Shown piece after piece: positions 9,023 to 18,693 of a stretch of DNA of 64,000 nt. The stretch comes from Alistipes provencensis (GTDB taxonomy: Bacteria > Bacteroidota > Bacteroidia > Bacteroidales > Rikenellaceae), in assembly GCF_900083545.1 (NCBI RefSeq), contig NZ_LT559262.1, positions 2,880,302 through 2,944,301 of the forward strand. The letters run 5' to 3'. The notes beneath the pieces were generated by a model, which saw only the letters and a list, made by a program, of their open reading frames with translations, made no database searches and was not told the origin of the DNA. Every line of letters begins with the position of its first letter. Position 1 is the stretch's first letter. A program made the position numbers and the translations under genes.

Positions 9023-10075
9023 ATGAGCAAGACTGTTGAAATTCTCGGGGAGCAGGCCGGCTACTACCTCTCCCATGTATGCCGTACCATCGACAAGAAG
9101 TCGTTGTACCTGCCGGGTCCCGACACCGTGGACCGCATCTGGACGGATTCCGACCGCAACATCCGCACGCTGGGCAATCTCCAGTGGATTCTCGCCAACG
9201 GCCGTCTGGGCGGCACGGGCTATGTCTCGATCCTGCCTGTGGATCAGGGCATCGAGCACTCCGCGGGGGCCTCGTTCGCCCCGAATCCCGCCTATTTCGA
9301 TCCGGAGAACATCGTCAGACTGGCCCTCGAGGGCGGCTGCAACGCCGTGGCTTCGACTTTCGGCGTACTCGGGTCCGTGGCACGGAAATATGCGCACAAG
9401 ATTCCGTTCATCGTCAAAATCAACCACAACGAGCTGCTCTCCTACCCCAACACCTATGACCAGGTGATGTTCGGAAACGTGAGGGAGGCCTGGAACATGG
9501 GCGCCGCCGCCGTGGGGGCGACGATCTATTTCGGCTCGGAGCAGAGCCGCCGGCAGTTGGTCGAGATCGCCCGCGCCTTCGACGAGGCCCACGGACTGGG
9601 CATGGCGACGATCCTGTGGTGCTACCTGCGCAACGAGGGTTTCAAAAAGGAGGGTGTCGACTACCACGCTTCGGCCGACCTGACGGGGCAGGCCGACCAT
9701 CTGGGCGTGACGATCAAGGCCGACATCGTGAAGCAGAAACTCCCGTCGAACAACGGCGGGTTCCGGGCCGTCGGGTTCGGCAAGACCAGCGACAAGGTCT
9801 ACACGGAGCTGACCTCCGACCACCCCATCGACCTTTGCCGCTATCAGGTGGCCAACGGCTACATGGGCCGCGTGGGGCTTATCAACTCGGGCGGCGAGTC
9901 GCACGGGGAGTCCGACCTGAAGGAGGCCGTCACGACGGCCGTCATCAACAAGCGCGCCGGCGGCATGGGCCTTATCAGCGGCCGCAAGGCTTTCCAGCGC
10001 CCGATGAAGGAGGGAATCGCACTGCTGCACGCCATTCAGGACGTTTATCTCGACGACGAGGTGACGATTGCATAA
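9023..10075 (+). CDS. fbaB: Class I fructose-bisphosphate aldolase (FbaB/DhnA type)
   Basis: This enzyme reversibly cleaves fructose 1,6-bisphosphate to dihydroxyacetone phosphate and glyceraldehyde 3-phosphate. The 350-aa length equals that of E. coli FbaB, and the protein carries the family segments [25 protein letters not shown] and [13 protein letters not shown]. The lysine of the last segment is the likely Schiff-base residue (by family analogy). It is metal-independent and unrelated to class II FbaA. It is followed by D-lactate dehydrogenase (14-base gap) and phosphoglycerate mutase, so the three genes look like a glycolysis/fermentation operon. Confidence 0.92.
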   Translation: MSKTVEILGEQAGYYLSHVCRTIDKKSLYLPGPDTVDRIWTDSDRNIRTLGNLQWILANGRLGGTGYVSILPVDQGIEHSAGASFAPNPAYFDPENIVRLALEGGCNAVASTFGVLGSVARKYAHKIPFIVKINHNELLSYPNTYDQVMFGNVREAWNMGAAAVGATIYFGSEQSRRQLVEIARAFDEAHGLGMATILWCYLRNEGFKKEGVDYHASADLTGQADHLGVTIKADIVKQKLPSNNGGFRAVGFGKTSDKVYTELTSDHPIDLCRYQVANGYMGRVGLINSGGESHGESDLKEAVTTAVINKRAGGMGLISGRKAFQRPMKEGIALLHAIQDVYLDDEVTIA

Positions 10076-10089
10076 ATACGTTTAATCGC

Positions 10090-11109
10090 ATGAAAATAAC
10101 GCTTTTCGGAACACAACCTTACGACAAGGAGTCTTTCGAGCGCATCCGCGACGCTTACGGATTCGACATATGCTACCACCGCAGCCACCTGAACGCCAAT
10201 AACGTGGCGCTCGCCAAGGGTTCCGACGCGGTCTGCATCTTCGTCAACGACACGGCCGACGCCGAGACCATCCGCCAGTTGGCCGATCTGGGCGTGAAAC
10301 TGATTGCGCTGCGCTGTGCGGGTTTCAACAACGTCGACCTGAACGCCGCGGCCCGCTGCGGCATTCCCGTGGTCCGGGTCCCGGCTTACTCGCCGCACGC
10401 CGTGGCCGAACATGCCGTGGCGCTGATGCTGGCGCTCAACCGCAAGGTCCACCGCGCCTACTGGCGAACGCGCGACGGCAATTTCTCGCTCCACGGCCTG
10501 CTGGGATTCGACATGTACGGCAAGACCGCCGGCATCGTCGGCACGGGCAAGATCGCCCGCGAGCTGATCCGCATCCTCAAGGGCTTCGGCATGGAGATCG
10601 TGGCCAACGACCTCTACCCCGACCGGAAGTACGCCGCCGAGGCGGGCATCGCCTATGTGTCGCTCGACGAGCTTTACAGCCGTGCGGACATCATTTCGCT
10701 GCACTGCCCCCTGACCGACCAGACGCGCTACATGATCGGCGACGTGGCCATTTCGCACATGAAACCCGGCGTCATTCTCATCAACACGGGCCGCGGCCAG
10801 TTGATCCACACCGAGGCGCTGATCGACGGCCTGAAGGAGAAGAAGATCGGAGCCGCGGGACTGGATGTCTACGAGGAGGAGGCCGCCTATTTCTACGAGG
10901 ATACCTCGGACCGCATCATGGACGACGACGTGCTGGCGCGCCTCTTGTCGTTCAACAACGTGATCGTCACCTCGCATCAGGGGTTCTTCACGCGTGAGGC
11001 ATTGGATAATATAGCGCACACGACAATGCAGAATATCAGCGATTTCGCGGACTGCCGCGAGCTGGTCAACGAGGTGCGCGCCGAACCCGAAAACGCAGTT
11101 GCAAAATAG
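10090..11109 (+). CDS. ldhA: D-lactate dehydrogenase (D-2-hydroxyacid dehydrogenase family)
   Basis: The 339-aa protein reduces pyruvate to D-lactate with NADH. The ATG at 10090 gives the conserved N-terminus [17 protein letters not shown]; the frame is open further upstream but that overlaps the aldolase gene. Visible features are the Rossmann motif [11 protein letters not shown] (about residue 147), the substrate/active-site segments [10 protein letters not shown] and [12 protein letters not shown], and the catalytic His in VTSHQGFFT near the C-terminus. In fermenting Bacteroidales this gives a route to reoxidise glycolytic NADH. It ends 2 bases before gpmA. Confidence 0.9.
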   Translation: MKITLFGTQPYDKESFERIRDAYGFDICYHRSHLNANNVALAKGSDAVCIFVNDTADAETIRQLADLGVKLIALRCAGFNNVDLNAAARCGIPVVRVPAYSPHAVAEHAVALMLALNRKVHRAYWRTRDGNFSLHGLLGFDMYGKTAGIVGTGKIARELIRILKGFGMEIVANDLYPDRKYAAEAGIAYVSLDELYSRADIISLHCPLTDQTRYMIGDVAISHMKPGVILINTGRGQLIHTEALIDGLKEKKIGAAGLDVYEEEAAYFYEDTSDRIMDDDVLARLLSFNNVIVTSHQGFFTREALDNIAHTTMQNISDFADCRELVNEVRAEPENAVAK

Positions 11110-11111
11110 CT

Positions 11112-11861
11112 ATGAAAAAGATCGTTTTGCTCCGCCACGGCGAGAGCGTATGGAATAAGGAGAACCGGTTCACGGGGTGGACCGACGTGGATTTGAGCGA
11201 GAAGGGCGTCGCCGAGGCCGTGAAAGCCGGAGAGACGCTGCGCAAGGAGGGCTTTTGTTTCGGATGCGCCTATACCTCTTATCTGAAACGGGCCGTGAAG
11301 ACCCTCGACGCCGTGCTCGACAAGATGGATCAGGACTGGATTCCGGTGACCAAGACGTGGCGGCTCAACGAGAAGCATTACGGCATGCTCCAAGGGCTGA
11401 ACAAGCGCGAGACGGCCGAGAAATACGGCGACGAGCAGGTGCACGTCTGGCGCCGCAGTTACGACGTGGCCCCCGCGCCTTTGGCCGAGGACGACCCGCG
11501 CAATCCGCGCTTCGATCCCCGTTATGCCGGGATTCCCGACGCCGAACTGCCCCGCACCGAGTCGCTCAAGGACACCGTGGCCCGCACGATGCCCTACTGG
11601 GAGTGCGAGATACTGCCGGCGCTGGCCCGTTACGATCAGGTGCTGGTCGTGGCCCACGGCAACAGCCTGCGCGGTATCATCAAGAGTCTGAAAGGCATTT
11701 CCGACGAGGCTGTTTCGGAGTTCAACCTCCCGACGGCCGTGCCCTATGTCTTCGAGTTCGACGAGGGGCTGGGCTATGTGAAGGACTATTTTCTGGGCGA
11801 CCCCGCCGAAATCGCCAAACTGATGGAGGCGGTTGCCAATCAGGGGCGCGGGGCTGTGTAG
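11112..11861 (+). CDS. gpmA: 2,3-bisphosphoglycerate-dependent phosphoglycerate mutase
   Basis: This 249-aa enzyme interconverts 3- and 2-phosphoglycerate in lower glycolysis. The histidine-phosphatase motif [10 protein letters not shown] places the phosphorylated His at residue 9. GpmA-specific segments include [26 protein letters not shown] and the second catalytic His region [15 protein letters not shown]. Length is typical of the family. It is the last gene of the apparent aldolase-lactate dehydrogenase-mutase operon. No convincing terminator follows; a 160-bp gap leads to a decayed gene. Confidence 0.95.
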   Translation: MKKIVLLRHGESVWNKENRFTGWTDVDLSEKGVAEAVKAGETLRKEGFCFGCAYTSYLKRAVKTLDAVLDKMDQDWIPVTKTWRLNEKHYGMLQGLNKRETAEKYGDEQVHVWRRSYDVAPAPLAEDDPRNPRFDPRYAGIPDAELPRTESLKDTVARTMPYWECEILPALARYDQVLVVAHGNSLRGIIKSLKGISDEAVSEFNLPTAVPYVFEFDEGLGYVKDYFLGDPAEIAKLMEAVANQGRGAV

Positions 11862-11984
11862 GTAATAGTCGGTTTGTTCGCTCTGGGGCCGGTTCTTTGC
11901 TGTCAGGCATAGGGCTGGCCCTGAATGTGTAAAATTGGTATGCCGAACCGTAATCCGGGTACGGATTTATTGCACGGACCGCCC

Positions 11985-11992
11985 TAATTTTG
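11985..11992 (+). promoter_or_regulatory. Candidate -7 element upstream of the decayed CMD gene
   Basis: TAATTTTG followed by CA matches the Bacteroidetes -7 consensus. It lies 36 bases before the first ATG of the decayed carboxymuconolactone decarboxylase remnant, and may now supply transcription to the redox genes downstream. Confidence 0.45.
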
Positions 11993-12042
11993 CATCGTGA
12001 AACCAAACCCGCACGAACCGATGAAAGTATACCGTTGCAACG

Positions 12043-12051
12043 CCCCCCCCC
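12043..12051 (+). repeat. C9 homopolymer tract
   Basis: Nine consecutive C residues inside the decayed CMD gene. One extra C would bring the upstream ATG into frame with the first CMD block. Confidence 0.9.
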
Positions 12052-12123
12052 TTTCCGTTCGGTCTTTTCCGAAGGAATACCGGCAGATGGGGAAAAGAAC
12101 CCCGAATTATTTGAAATTTTTGA

Positions 12124-12131
12124 TAACTTTG
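12124..12131 (+). promoter_or_regulatory. Candidate -7 element upstream of the aldo/keto reductase
   Basis: TAACTTTG matches TAnnTTTG. It lies inside the CMD remnant, about 154 bases before the reductase ATG, so it could be chance. Confidence 0.25.
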
Positions 12132-12272
12132 CGCTCGGCGAAGTGCCCGGGCGCGGCTGACGTGCATCTTGGCGTCGAACGTCGCTTCGCAGGGCTACGC
12201 CGCATTCCGGGCGACGCTCGATGCGGCGCTCGGGACGGGCGTCATACCTGCGCAGCATTACCCGAAAAATAA

Positions 12273-13127
<855 letters not shown>

Positions 13128-13132
13128 AAATT

Positions 13133-13672
13133 ATGGCAAAGAAAGTTTTGATACTCTCCTCCAGCCCGCGCCGCGGCGGAAATTCCGACCTGCTGTGCGA
13201 CCGTTTCATGGAGGGAGCCCGCGAGGCGGGTCTCGAGGTCGAGAAGGTGTTTCTCAAAGACCTGAAAATCAACTATTGCACGGGGTGCAACCGCTGTTAC
13301 AACGGCGAGCATCCCTGCCCGCAGCAGGACGATGCGGCCGGAGTGCTGGCGAAGATGGTCGCCGCGGATGTGATCGTGATGGCCTCGCCGGTCTATTTCT
13401 ATACGGTGTGCGGCCAGATGAAGACGCTGATCGACCGCTGCTGCGCCCGCTATACCGAGATGACCGACAAGGAGTTCTATTTCATCCTGACGGCCGCCGA
13501 GGAGAGCATCCCGATGATGGAGCGCACGGTGGAGTGCTTCCGCGGTTTCCTCGACTGCCTCGAGGGTCCCACGGAGCGAGGTGTGGTCTACGGTGTCGGG
13601 GCTTGGCACGTCGGCGAGATCAAATCCTCGCCCGCGATGCAGGAGGCTTACGAACTGGGCCTTCGGGCGTAA
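13133..13672 (+). CDS. NAD(P)H-dependent FMN reductase / flavodoxin-fold oxidoreductase
   Basis: The 179-aa protein has a flavodoxin-like fold. The phosphate-binding loop for FMN is SSSPRRGGNSDLL (residues 9-21), and the family motif KINYCTGCNRCYNG has two closely spaced Cys that may be redox active or bind a metal. ASPVYFYTVCGQMKTLIDR is the second FMN-contacting segment. Such proteins transfer electrons from NAD(P)H to quinones, flavins or iron. It lies between an aldo/keto reductase and a membrane ferredoxin protein, supporting a shared redox role; the precise acceptor is not predictable. Confidence 0.85.
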   Translation: MAKKVLILSSSPRRGGNSDLLCDRFMEGAREAGLEVEKVFLKDLKINYCTGCNRCYNGEHPCPQQDDAAGVLAKMVAADVIVMASPVYFYTVCGQMKTLIDRCCARYTEMTDKEFYFILTAAEESIPMMERTVECFRGFLDCLEGPTERGVVYGVGAWHVGEIKSSPAMQEAYELGLRA

Positions 13673-13701
13673 AAAGGACTGTGTAACAAACTTAAATAAA
13701 A

Positions 13702-15183
13702 ATGCTGCGAAAAATCCGGATCGCTGCGGCGCTCCTCTTCTTCGTACTGATCACGCTGCTGTTCCTCGACTTTACGGGGACTCTCCATGCGTGGTTCGGG
13801 TGGATGGCGAAAATCCAGTTCCTGCCCGCCCTGCTGGCTGTGAATGTCGGCGTGGTGCTCTTGTTGGTGGTGTTGACCCTGCTTTTCGGACGGGTCTACT
13901 GTTCGGTCATCTGCCCGCTGGGGGTGATGCAGGACGTCGTATCGTGGTTCGCCGGGCGGCGTAAGAAGCACCGCTACCGTTTCAGCTACTCCCCGGCGCT
14001 CACATGGCTGCGCCGGACGATGCTCGCGGCGTTCATCATGGCGATGCTGGCGGGCGTCGGGTGGCTGATCGCCCCGTACAGCGCCTACGGCCGCATCGCT
14101 TCGAACCTTTTCGCGCCGGTTTATGCGTGGTGCAACAACGGATTGGCGTGGGCGGCCGAACGCATGGACAGCTACGCGTTCTATTCGGTGGAGGTGTGGG
14201 TCAAAAGCCTCGGGATGTTCCTCATCGCCGTCGTGACGTTCGTGGCGCTGGCGGTTCTCGCTTGGCGCAGCGGGCGCACATGGTGCAACACGGTCTGTCC
14301 GGTGGGAACGGTGCTGGGGGCGATTTCGCGTTATTCGCTCTTCAAGCCGCGCTTCGACGTTTCGAAATGCAACGGCTGCAAGCTCTGCTCCCGCAACTGC
14401 AAGGCGTCGTGCATCGACCCGGCGAACCATACGATCGATTACAGCCGTTGCGTGGCCTGCATGGACTGCCTCGAATCCTGCCGTCAGGGAGCCATCACCT
14501 ATACGATGCGGCGCCCCGAACGAGCATCAGCTTCCCAAGCTGATGCTCGCCGGACCGACGTTTCGCGGCGCCGGTTTTTCGGCGTGGTGGGGCTTTTCGC
14601 CTACACCGCCCTGCGTGCGCAGGAGAAGAAGGTCGACGGCGGGCTGGCCGTGATCGGGGAGAAGAAAATCCCGAACCGTGCCGTGCCGATCCTGCCCCCG
14701 GGAGCGCAGAATACGCGCCACTTCACGGCGCACTGCACCTCGTGCCAGTTGTGCGTGTCGGTCTGTCCGAATCAGGTGCTGCGTCCTTCGGGGCGGTTGT
14801 CTATGCTGATGAAACCCGAGATGTCGTACGAGCGCGGCTACTGTCGTCCGGAGTGCGCCCGGTGTGCCGAGGTGTGCCCCACGGATGCTATCCGCCTTGC
14901 GGACTTCGCGGAGAAATCGGCGACGCAGGTGGGCCATGCGGTGTGGATCGCCGACAACTGCGTGGTCAACACCGACGGTGTGACCTGCAACAACTGTGCG
15001 CGGCATTGTCCCACGGGGGCGATCAAGATGGTTCCCCGCGATCCCGGCGACCCGAAATCGCCGCGCATCCCGGCCGTGAACGAGGAGCGCTGTATCGGCT
15101 GCGGGGCCTGCGAGAACCTCTGCCCGGCACGTCCGTTCAGCGCGATCTATGTCGAAGGTCACCAGCGTCAGCGAATCATTTGA
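13702..15183 (+). CDS. Membrane-bound polyferredoxin, NapH-NapG-like fusion
   Basis: The 493-aa protein has four to five transmembrane helices in its first 200 residues, with the NapH-type motif VYCSVICPLGVMQD. Two 4Fe-4S motifs follow (CNGCKLCSRNC and CVACMDCLESC). A twin-arginine-like segment plus helix (RRRFFGVVGLFAYTALRAQ, about residue 288) comes next, then a second ferredoxin domain with four further Cys clusters ending CIGCGACENLC. This is the order expected if NapH and NapG were fused, so it probably carries electrons from the quinone pool across the membrane. The linker before RRRFF contains a perfect DNA inverted repeat (14521-14549). The Tat aldo/keto reductase downstream is a plausible acceptor (inference). 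Confidence 0.85.
   Translation: MLRKIRIAAALLFFVLITLLFLDFTGTLHAWFGWMAKIQFLPALLAVNVGVVLLLVVLTLLFGRVYCSVICPLGVMQDVVSWFAGRRKKHRYRFSYSPALTWLRRTMLAAFIMAMLAGVGWLIAPYSAYGRIASNLFAPVYAWCNNGLAWAAERMDSYAFYSVEVWVKSLGMFLIAVVTFVALAVLAWRSGRTWCNTVCPVGTVLGAISRYSLFKPRFDVSKCNGCKLCSRNCKASCIDPANHTIDYSRCVACMDCLESCRQGAITYTMRRPERASASQADARRTDVSRRRFFGVVGLFAYTALRAQEKKVDGGLAVIGEKKIPNRAVPILPPGAQNTRHFTAHCTSCQLCVSVCPNQVLRPSGRLSMLMKPEMSYERGYCRPECARCAEVCPTDAIRLADFAEKSATQVGHAVWIADNCVVNTDGVTCNNCARHCPTGAIKMVPRDPGDPKSPRIPAVNEERCIGCGACENLCPARPFSAIYVEGHQRQRII
14521..14549. repeat. Perfect 13-bp inverted repeat inside the polyferredoxin gene
   Basis: CGAGCATCAGCTT and its exact reverse complement are separated by CCC. The repeat is wholly inside the coding region and encodes the low-complexity linker RASASQADAR between the membrane half and the Tat-like half. 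It would form a strong hairpin in mRNA but has no T run, so it is not a normal terminator. Confidence 0.9.
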
Positions 15184-15195
15184 AAAACGGAAGAG

Positions 15196-16578
15196 ATGGA
15201 GAAGAAAAAGATAGACCGCCGCGAGTTTCTGAAGGTCCTCGGAGTCGGGGCCGCCGCGACGACCGCGGGACTTTACGGATGCGGAAAGCGGGGACAGGGG
15301 ACGGCGACCGCCGCCGTCGGCGAGGTTCCGACGGATAAGATGACTTTCCGCACGACGCCCGCGACCGGCGACCGGGTGTCGCTGCTGGGCTACGGCTGCA
15401 TGCGCTGGCCCTTGCTCGGGACGCCTGCGGCCGACGGCAATCCGATCGATCAGGAGGCTGTCAACGAGTTGGTCGACTATGCCATTGCCCACGGGGTCAA
15501 CTATTTCGACACGGCGCCTGTCTACATTCAGGGTTTTTCCGAGAAATCGACGGGCATAGCCCTCAAACGGCATCCGCGCGACAGGTTCTTCGTTGCGACG
15601 AAGATGTCCAATTTCTCGAACTTCACGCGCGAGAATTCGCTGGCCATGTACCGCCAGTCGCTGGCCGACCTGCAGGTCGATTACCTCGACTACTACCTGC
15701 TGCACTCGGTGGGCGGCGGCAAGGGTGTCGAGACGTTCGACGAACGCTTCATCGACAACGGCGTGCTCGACTTCCTGCAGCGCGAGCGCGAGGCGGGGCG
15801 CATCCGCAACCTCGGATGGTCGTTCCACGGCGACCAGAAGGTCTTCGACCATCTGCTGGCGATGCACGACAGTGGCGAGGCCAAGTGGGATTTCGTGCAG
15901 ATACAGATGAACTACGTCGACTGGAAGCACGCTTCGGGGCGCAACGTCAATGCCGAATACCTCTACGGCGAGCTGGAGGAGCGCGGTATTCCGGCCGTGA
16001 TTATGGAGCCGCTGTTGGGCGGCCGGCTGTCGCGGTTGAACGACCATCTGGTCGGGCGTCTCAAGGAGCGGCGGCCGACGCAGAGCGCCGCTTCGTGGGC
16101 GTTCCGCTTCGCGGGTTCCTACCCCGGGGTGCTGACCGTGCTGAGCGGCATGACCTACATGGAGCACCTGCAGGACAACATCCGCACCTATTCGCCGCTC
16201 GAGGAGCTGGCGCCTGCGGAGTACGAACTGCTGGAGGATACGGCGCAGGTGATGCTGAAATACCCCACCGTGCCCTGCACCGAGTGTCAGTACTGCATGC
16301 CCTGCCCCTACGGGCTGGATATTCCGGCGATCTTCGCCCACTACAACCGCTGTGTGAACGAGGGCAATGTCCCCAAGGACCGGCAGGACCCGGCTTACCG
16401 GGAGGCCCGCCGGGCGTTCCTCGTCGGTTACGACCGCTCGGTTCCGAAACTCCGGCAGGCGAGCCGTTGCATCGGCTGCGACCAGTGCGTGTCGCATTGC
16501 CCGCAGTCGATCAAAATTCCCCAGCAGTTGCGCCGTATCGACCGGTTCGTCGAGCAGCTCAAACAGGGAACGCTCTGA
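15196..16578 (+). CDS. Tat-exported aldo/keto reductase with C-terminal 4Fe-4S domain
   Basis: The 460-aa protein opens with a twin-arginine signal (DRREFLKVLGVGAAA) and a possible lipid-anchored Cys (GLYGCGK). The aldo/keto reductase barrel follows, with tetrad residues in NYFDTAPVYIQG, VATKMSN and YLLHSVGG. The C-terminus carries two Cys clusters, CTECQYCMPCPYG and CIGCDQCVSHCPQS, of a ferredoxin-like domain. It probably works outside the cytoplasm, where Fe-S clusters rather than NADPH could deliver electrons. It is encoded 12 bases after the polyferredoxin membrane protein, a likely partner, and is preceded by an unusual purine-rich GGAAGAG ribosome-binding sequence. Confidence 0.87.
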   Translation: MEKKKIDRREFLKVLGVGAAATTAGLYGCGKRGQGTATAAVGEVPTDKMTFRTTPATGDRVSLLGYGCMRWPLLGTPAADGNPIDQEAVNELVDYAIAHGVNYFDTAPVYIQGFSEKSTGIALKRHPRDRFFVATKMSNFSNFTRENSLAMYRQSLADLQVDYLDYYLLHSVGGGKGVETFDERFIDNGVLDFLQREREAGRIRNLGWSFHGDQKVFDHLLAMHDSGEAKWDFVQIQMNYVDWKHASGRNVNAEYLYGELEERGIPAVIMEPLLGGRLSRLNDHLVGRLKERRPTQSAASWAFRFAGSYPGVLTVLSGMTYMEHLQDNIRTYSPLEELAPAEYELLEDTAQVMLKYPTVPCTECQYCMPCPYGLDIPAIFAHYNRCVNEGNVPKDRQDPAYREARRAFLVGYDRSVPKLRQASRCIGCDQCVSHCPQSIKIPQQLRRIDRFVEQLKQGTL

Positions 16579-16591
16579 CGCCGCACACAAG

Positions 16592-16622
16592 GCCCCTCCG
16601 GAAAATCGGAGGGGCTTTTTTT
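16592..16622 (+). terminator. Rho-independent terminator of the redox operon
   Basis: A 9-bp stem GCCCCTCCG/CGGAGGGGC with a 6-base loop is followed by seven T residues, 14 bases after the aldo/keto reductase stop. Confidence 0.9.
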
Positions 16623-16636
16623 ACCAAATGATAACT

Positions 16637-16664
16637 TTTGCCCGGCCGGAAGACCCTATCTTTG
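16637..16664 (+). promoter_or_regulatory. Promoter of the MATE transporter gene
   Basis: A TTTG -33 element (16637-16640) and TATCTTTG -7 element (16657-16664) are separated by 16 bases and placed just after the upstream terminator. The predicted start site is near 16671, giving a leader of about 14 bases to the ATG at 16685. Confidence 0.65.
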
Positions 16665-16684
16665 CAGTCCAAAAAACAGGAGTT

Positions 16685-18040
16685 ATGAAAGACAGTATCG
16701 ATTTCGGCAGCATGGATATTCCGAAATTGTTCCGGAAATTGCTGATCCCCACCGTACTGGGGATGGTTTTCTCGGCCGTGTTCGTCATCACGGACGGGAT
16801 TTTCGTGGGCCGCGGCATCGGCAGTGATGCCTTGGCCGCGGTCAACATCACCGCCCCGCTGTTCCTCATCAGCACGGGCGTCGGGCTGATGTTCGGCGTC
16901 GGGGCCTCGGTCGTGGCCTCGATCCACCTTTCGCAGGGGAAGGTCAAGGTCGCACGCATCAACGTGACGCAGGCCGTGGTGGTTTCGTCGCTGCTGCTGG
17001 CGGCATACAGCTTCCTCATCACTTGGTATGCTCCCGGGGTGGCCCGGCTGCTGGGCAGCTCGGAGCGTCTGCTGCCGCTGGCCGTGGAGTACATGCACTG
17101 GTTCGCGCCGTTCCTGCCCTTCAGCGCCCTGCTCAGCTCGGGGATGTTCTTCATCCGTCTCGACGGGTCGCCCAACTACGCGATGCTCTGCAATGCCGTT
17201 CCGGCGGTCATCAACATCGCGCTGGACTATGTTTTCATCTTCATCTTCGGTTGGGGGATGATGGGCGCCGCGCTGGCCACGAGTCTGGGCTATATCGTGG
17301 GCGCCGCGATGATCCTCGTCTACCTCGGCGACCGCCGGCGGGTCGTGCGCTTCGAACGGGTGAAACTGAGCCGTAAAAGCATGCGCCTGACTGGGCGCAA
17401 TGTGGGATATATGTGCCGTCTGGGCCTTTCGACTTTCCTGTGCGAGGGGGCCATTGCGACGATGATGTTTGCCGGAAACTACGTCTTTATCCGCCATCTG
17501 GGCGAGGACGGCGTGGCGGCGTTCAGCATCGCCTGCTACTTCTTCCCGATCATTTTCATGGTCTACAACGCCATCGGGCAGTCGGCCCAGCCGATCCTGA
17601 GCTACAATTTCGGTGCAGGCAACGGCGTGCGTGTGCGCAAGACGTTCCGGCTGGCGCTGATGACGGCCGTGGTGCTGGGACTGGCCTTTTTCGGCGTGAC
17701 GGCGCTTTTCAGCCGTCAGATCGTGGCAATGTTCATCGACAGCGCCTACCCCGCTTACGACATTGCCGTCCGGGGACTGCCGCTGTTCGCGTCGGGATTT
17801 GTCTTCTTTGCCGTGAACATCGTGGCGATCAGCTATTTCCAGAGTGTCGAGCGGGCGCGTCCGGCCATGCTCGTCACCGTCCTGCGCGGGTTTGCCTTCA
17901 TGGTGGCCTGCTTCTTCGGGCTGCCCCTGCTGCTGGATGTACGGGGCATCTGGCTGGCCGTGCCGCTGGCCGAGGTACTGACATTCGGGGTCGTCATGGC
18001 GATCTACTATCGGACGAGGCGGCTTGTGGCGGCCCGATAA
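16685..18040 (+). CDS. MATE family efflux transporter
   Basis: The 451-aa integral membrane protein has about 12 transmembrane helices in two MatE halves. Characteristic segments are PTVLGMVFSAVFVITDGIFVG in the first half (shown in part as VFVITDGIFVG) and AIGQSAQPILSYNFGAGN in the second. MATE proteins export cationic drugs or metabolites using sodium or proton gradients. The ATG at 16685 was chosen because a good promoter ends just upstream; the open frame extends further back but overlaps the preceding gene. A Crp/Fnr-type regulator follows 54 bases later with its own candidate promoter. Confidence 0.9.
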   Translation: MKDSIDFGSMDIPKLFRKLLIPTVLGMVFSAVFVITDGIFVGRGIGSDALAAVNITAPLFLISTGVGLMFGVGASVVASIHLSQGKVKVARINVTQAVVVSSLLLAAYSFLITWYAPGVARLLGSSERLLPLAVEYMHWFAPFLPFSALLSSGMFFIRLDGSPNYAMLCNAVPAVINIALDYVFIFIFGWGMMGAALATSLGYIVGAAMILVYLGDRRRVVRFERVKLSRKSMRLTGRNVGYMCRLGLSTFLCEGAIATMMFAGNYVFIRHLGEDGVAAFSIACYFFPIIFMVYNAIGQSAQPILSYNFGAGNGVRVRKTFRLALMTAVVLGLAFFGVTALFSRQIVAMFIDSAYPAYDIAVRGLPLFASGFVFFAVNIVAISYFQSVERARPAMLVTVLRGFAFMVACFFGLPLLLDVRGIWLAVPLAEVLTFGVVMAIYYRTRRLVAAR

Positions 18041-18041
18041 A

Positions 18042-18074
18042 TTTGCTGCTGCTCTCGATTTGCACTATCTTTAC
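18042..18074 (+). promoter_or_regulatory. Candidate promoter of the Crp/Fnr-type gene
   Basis: TTTG (18042-18045), a 21-base spacer and TATCTTTA (one mismatch to TAnnTTTG) lie 20 bases before the ATG. Confidence 0.5.
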
Positions 18075-18094
18075 CACCTCAAACCTTGTAAGGC

Positions 18095-18676
18095 ATGGAG
18101 GCATTTATCGAAAAATTCAGCCGGAAGTACAATCTTCCCGCGGCAGACTGCCAGCGGCTCGTGGGCAAAATGGAGCGGCGGGCATTCCGCAAAGGCGAAT
18201 GCGTGGTCCGCGAGGGCGAGCGCAACTCCGATTTCTACGTCGTGAGCCGCGGCATCTGGCTGGGCCGTTACTGTAACGACGGCGTGGATGTCTCGGTGTG
18301 GTTCGCGGGCGAGGGTGAAGCGCTCTTTTCGACGTGGGGATATGTCGGCAACGAGGCTTCGAAAATCACCATCGAGGCGATGTGCGATGCCGAACTTTAC
18401 GGCATCTCCAAGGCCGATCTGGAGGAGTTTTTCGCCTCGTCGGTCGGGGCGGCCAATTTCGGGCGGTGGATCTTCGAGGAGCAGTTCCTCGCATTGGAAA
18501 ACTGGCTGCTCGGCGGCGGAGGTATTTCGCGGGCCGAGGAACGTTATCGGGCGCTGATGGCCGAGAGCCCCGAACTGCTGCAGGTCGTGCCGCTGAAGCA
18601 TATCGCCTCCTACCTCTGGATCACTCCGCAGTCGTTGAGCCGTATCCGGGCCAAAATGGGGAAGAAAAAAGGCTGA
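18095..18676 (+). CDS. Crp/Fnr family transcriptional regulator
   Basis: The 193-aa protein has an N-terminal cyclic-nucleotide-type beta-roll (about 20-115, with CVVREGERNSDFYVVSRGIW) and a C-terminal helix-turn-helix (HIASYLWITPQSLSRIRAKM). It lacks the Cys cluster of true Fnr. The conserved Arg/Glu pattern for cAMP binding is not obvious, so the ligand is unknown. Bacteroidetes have many such proteins near efflux or redox genes. Its stop lies inside a bidirectional terminator shared with the convergent RND operon. Confidence 0.87.
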   Translation: MEAFIEKFSRKYNLPAADCQRLVGKMERRAFRKGECVVREGERNSDFYVVSRGIWLGRYCNDGVDVSVWFAGEGEALFSTWGYVGNEASKITIEAMCDAELYGISKADLEEFFASSVGAANFGRWIFEEQFLALENWLLGGGGISRAEERYRALMAESPELLQVVPLKHIASYLWITPQSLSRIRAKMGKKKG

Positions 18677-18693
18677 CCTGAAGGTCAGCCTTT
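18668..18693. terminator. Bidirectional terminator between crp-like gene and second RND operon
   Basis: An 11-bp stem AAAGGCTGACC/GGTCAGCCTTT with loop TGAA has A-rich and T-rich flanks on both sides. The stop codons of both convergent genes lie within or next to it. Confidence 0.85.

Noticed and set aside
14527..16590. A 687-codon minus-strand frame opposite the polyferredoxin and aldo/keto reductase
   Set aside because: The plus-strand genes have intact Fe-S and Tat motifs; the antisense frame has none.
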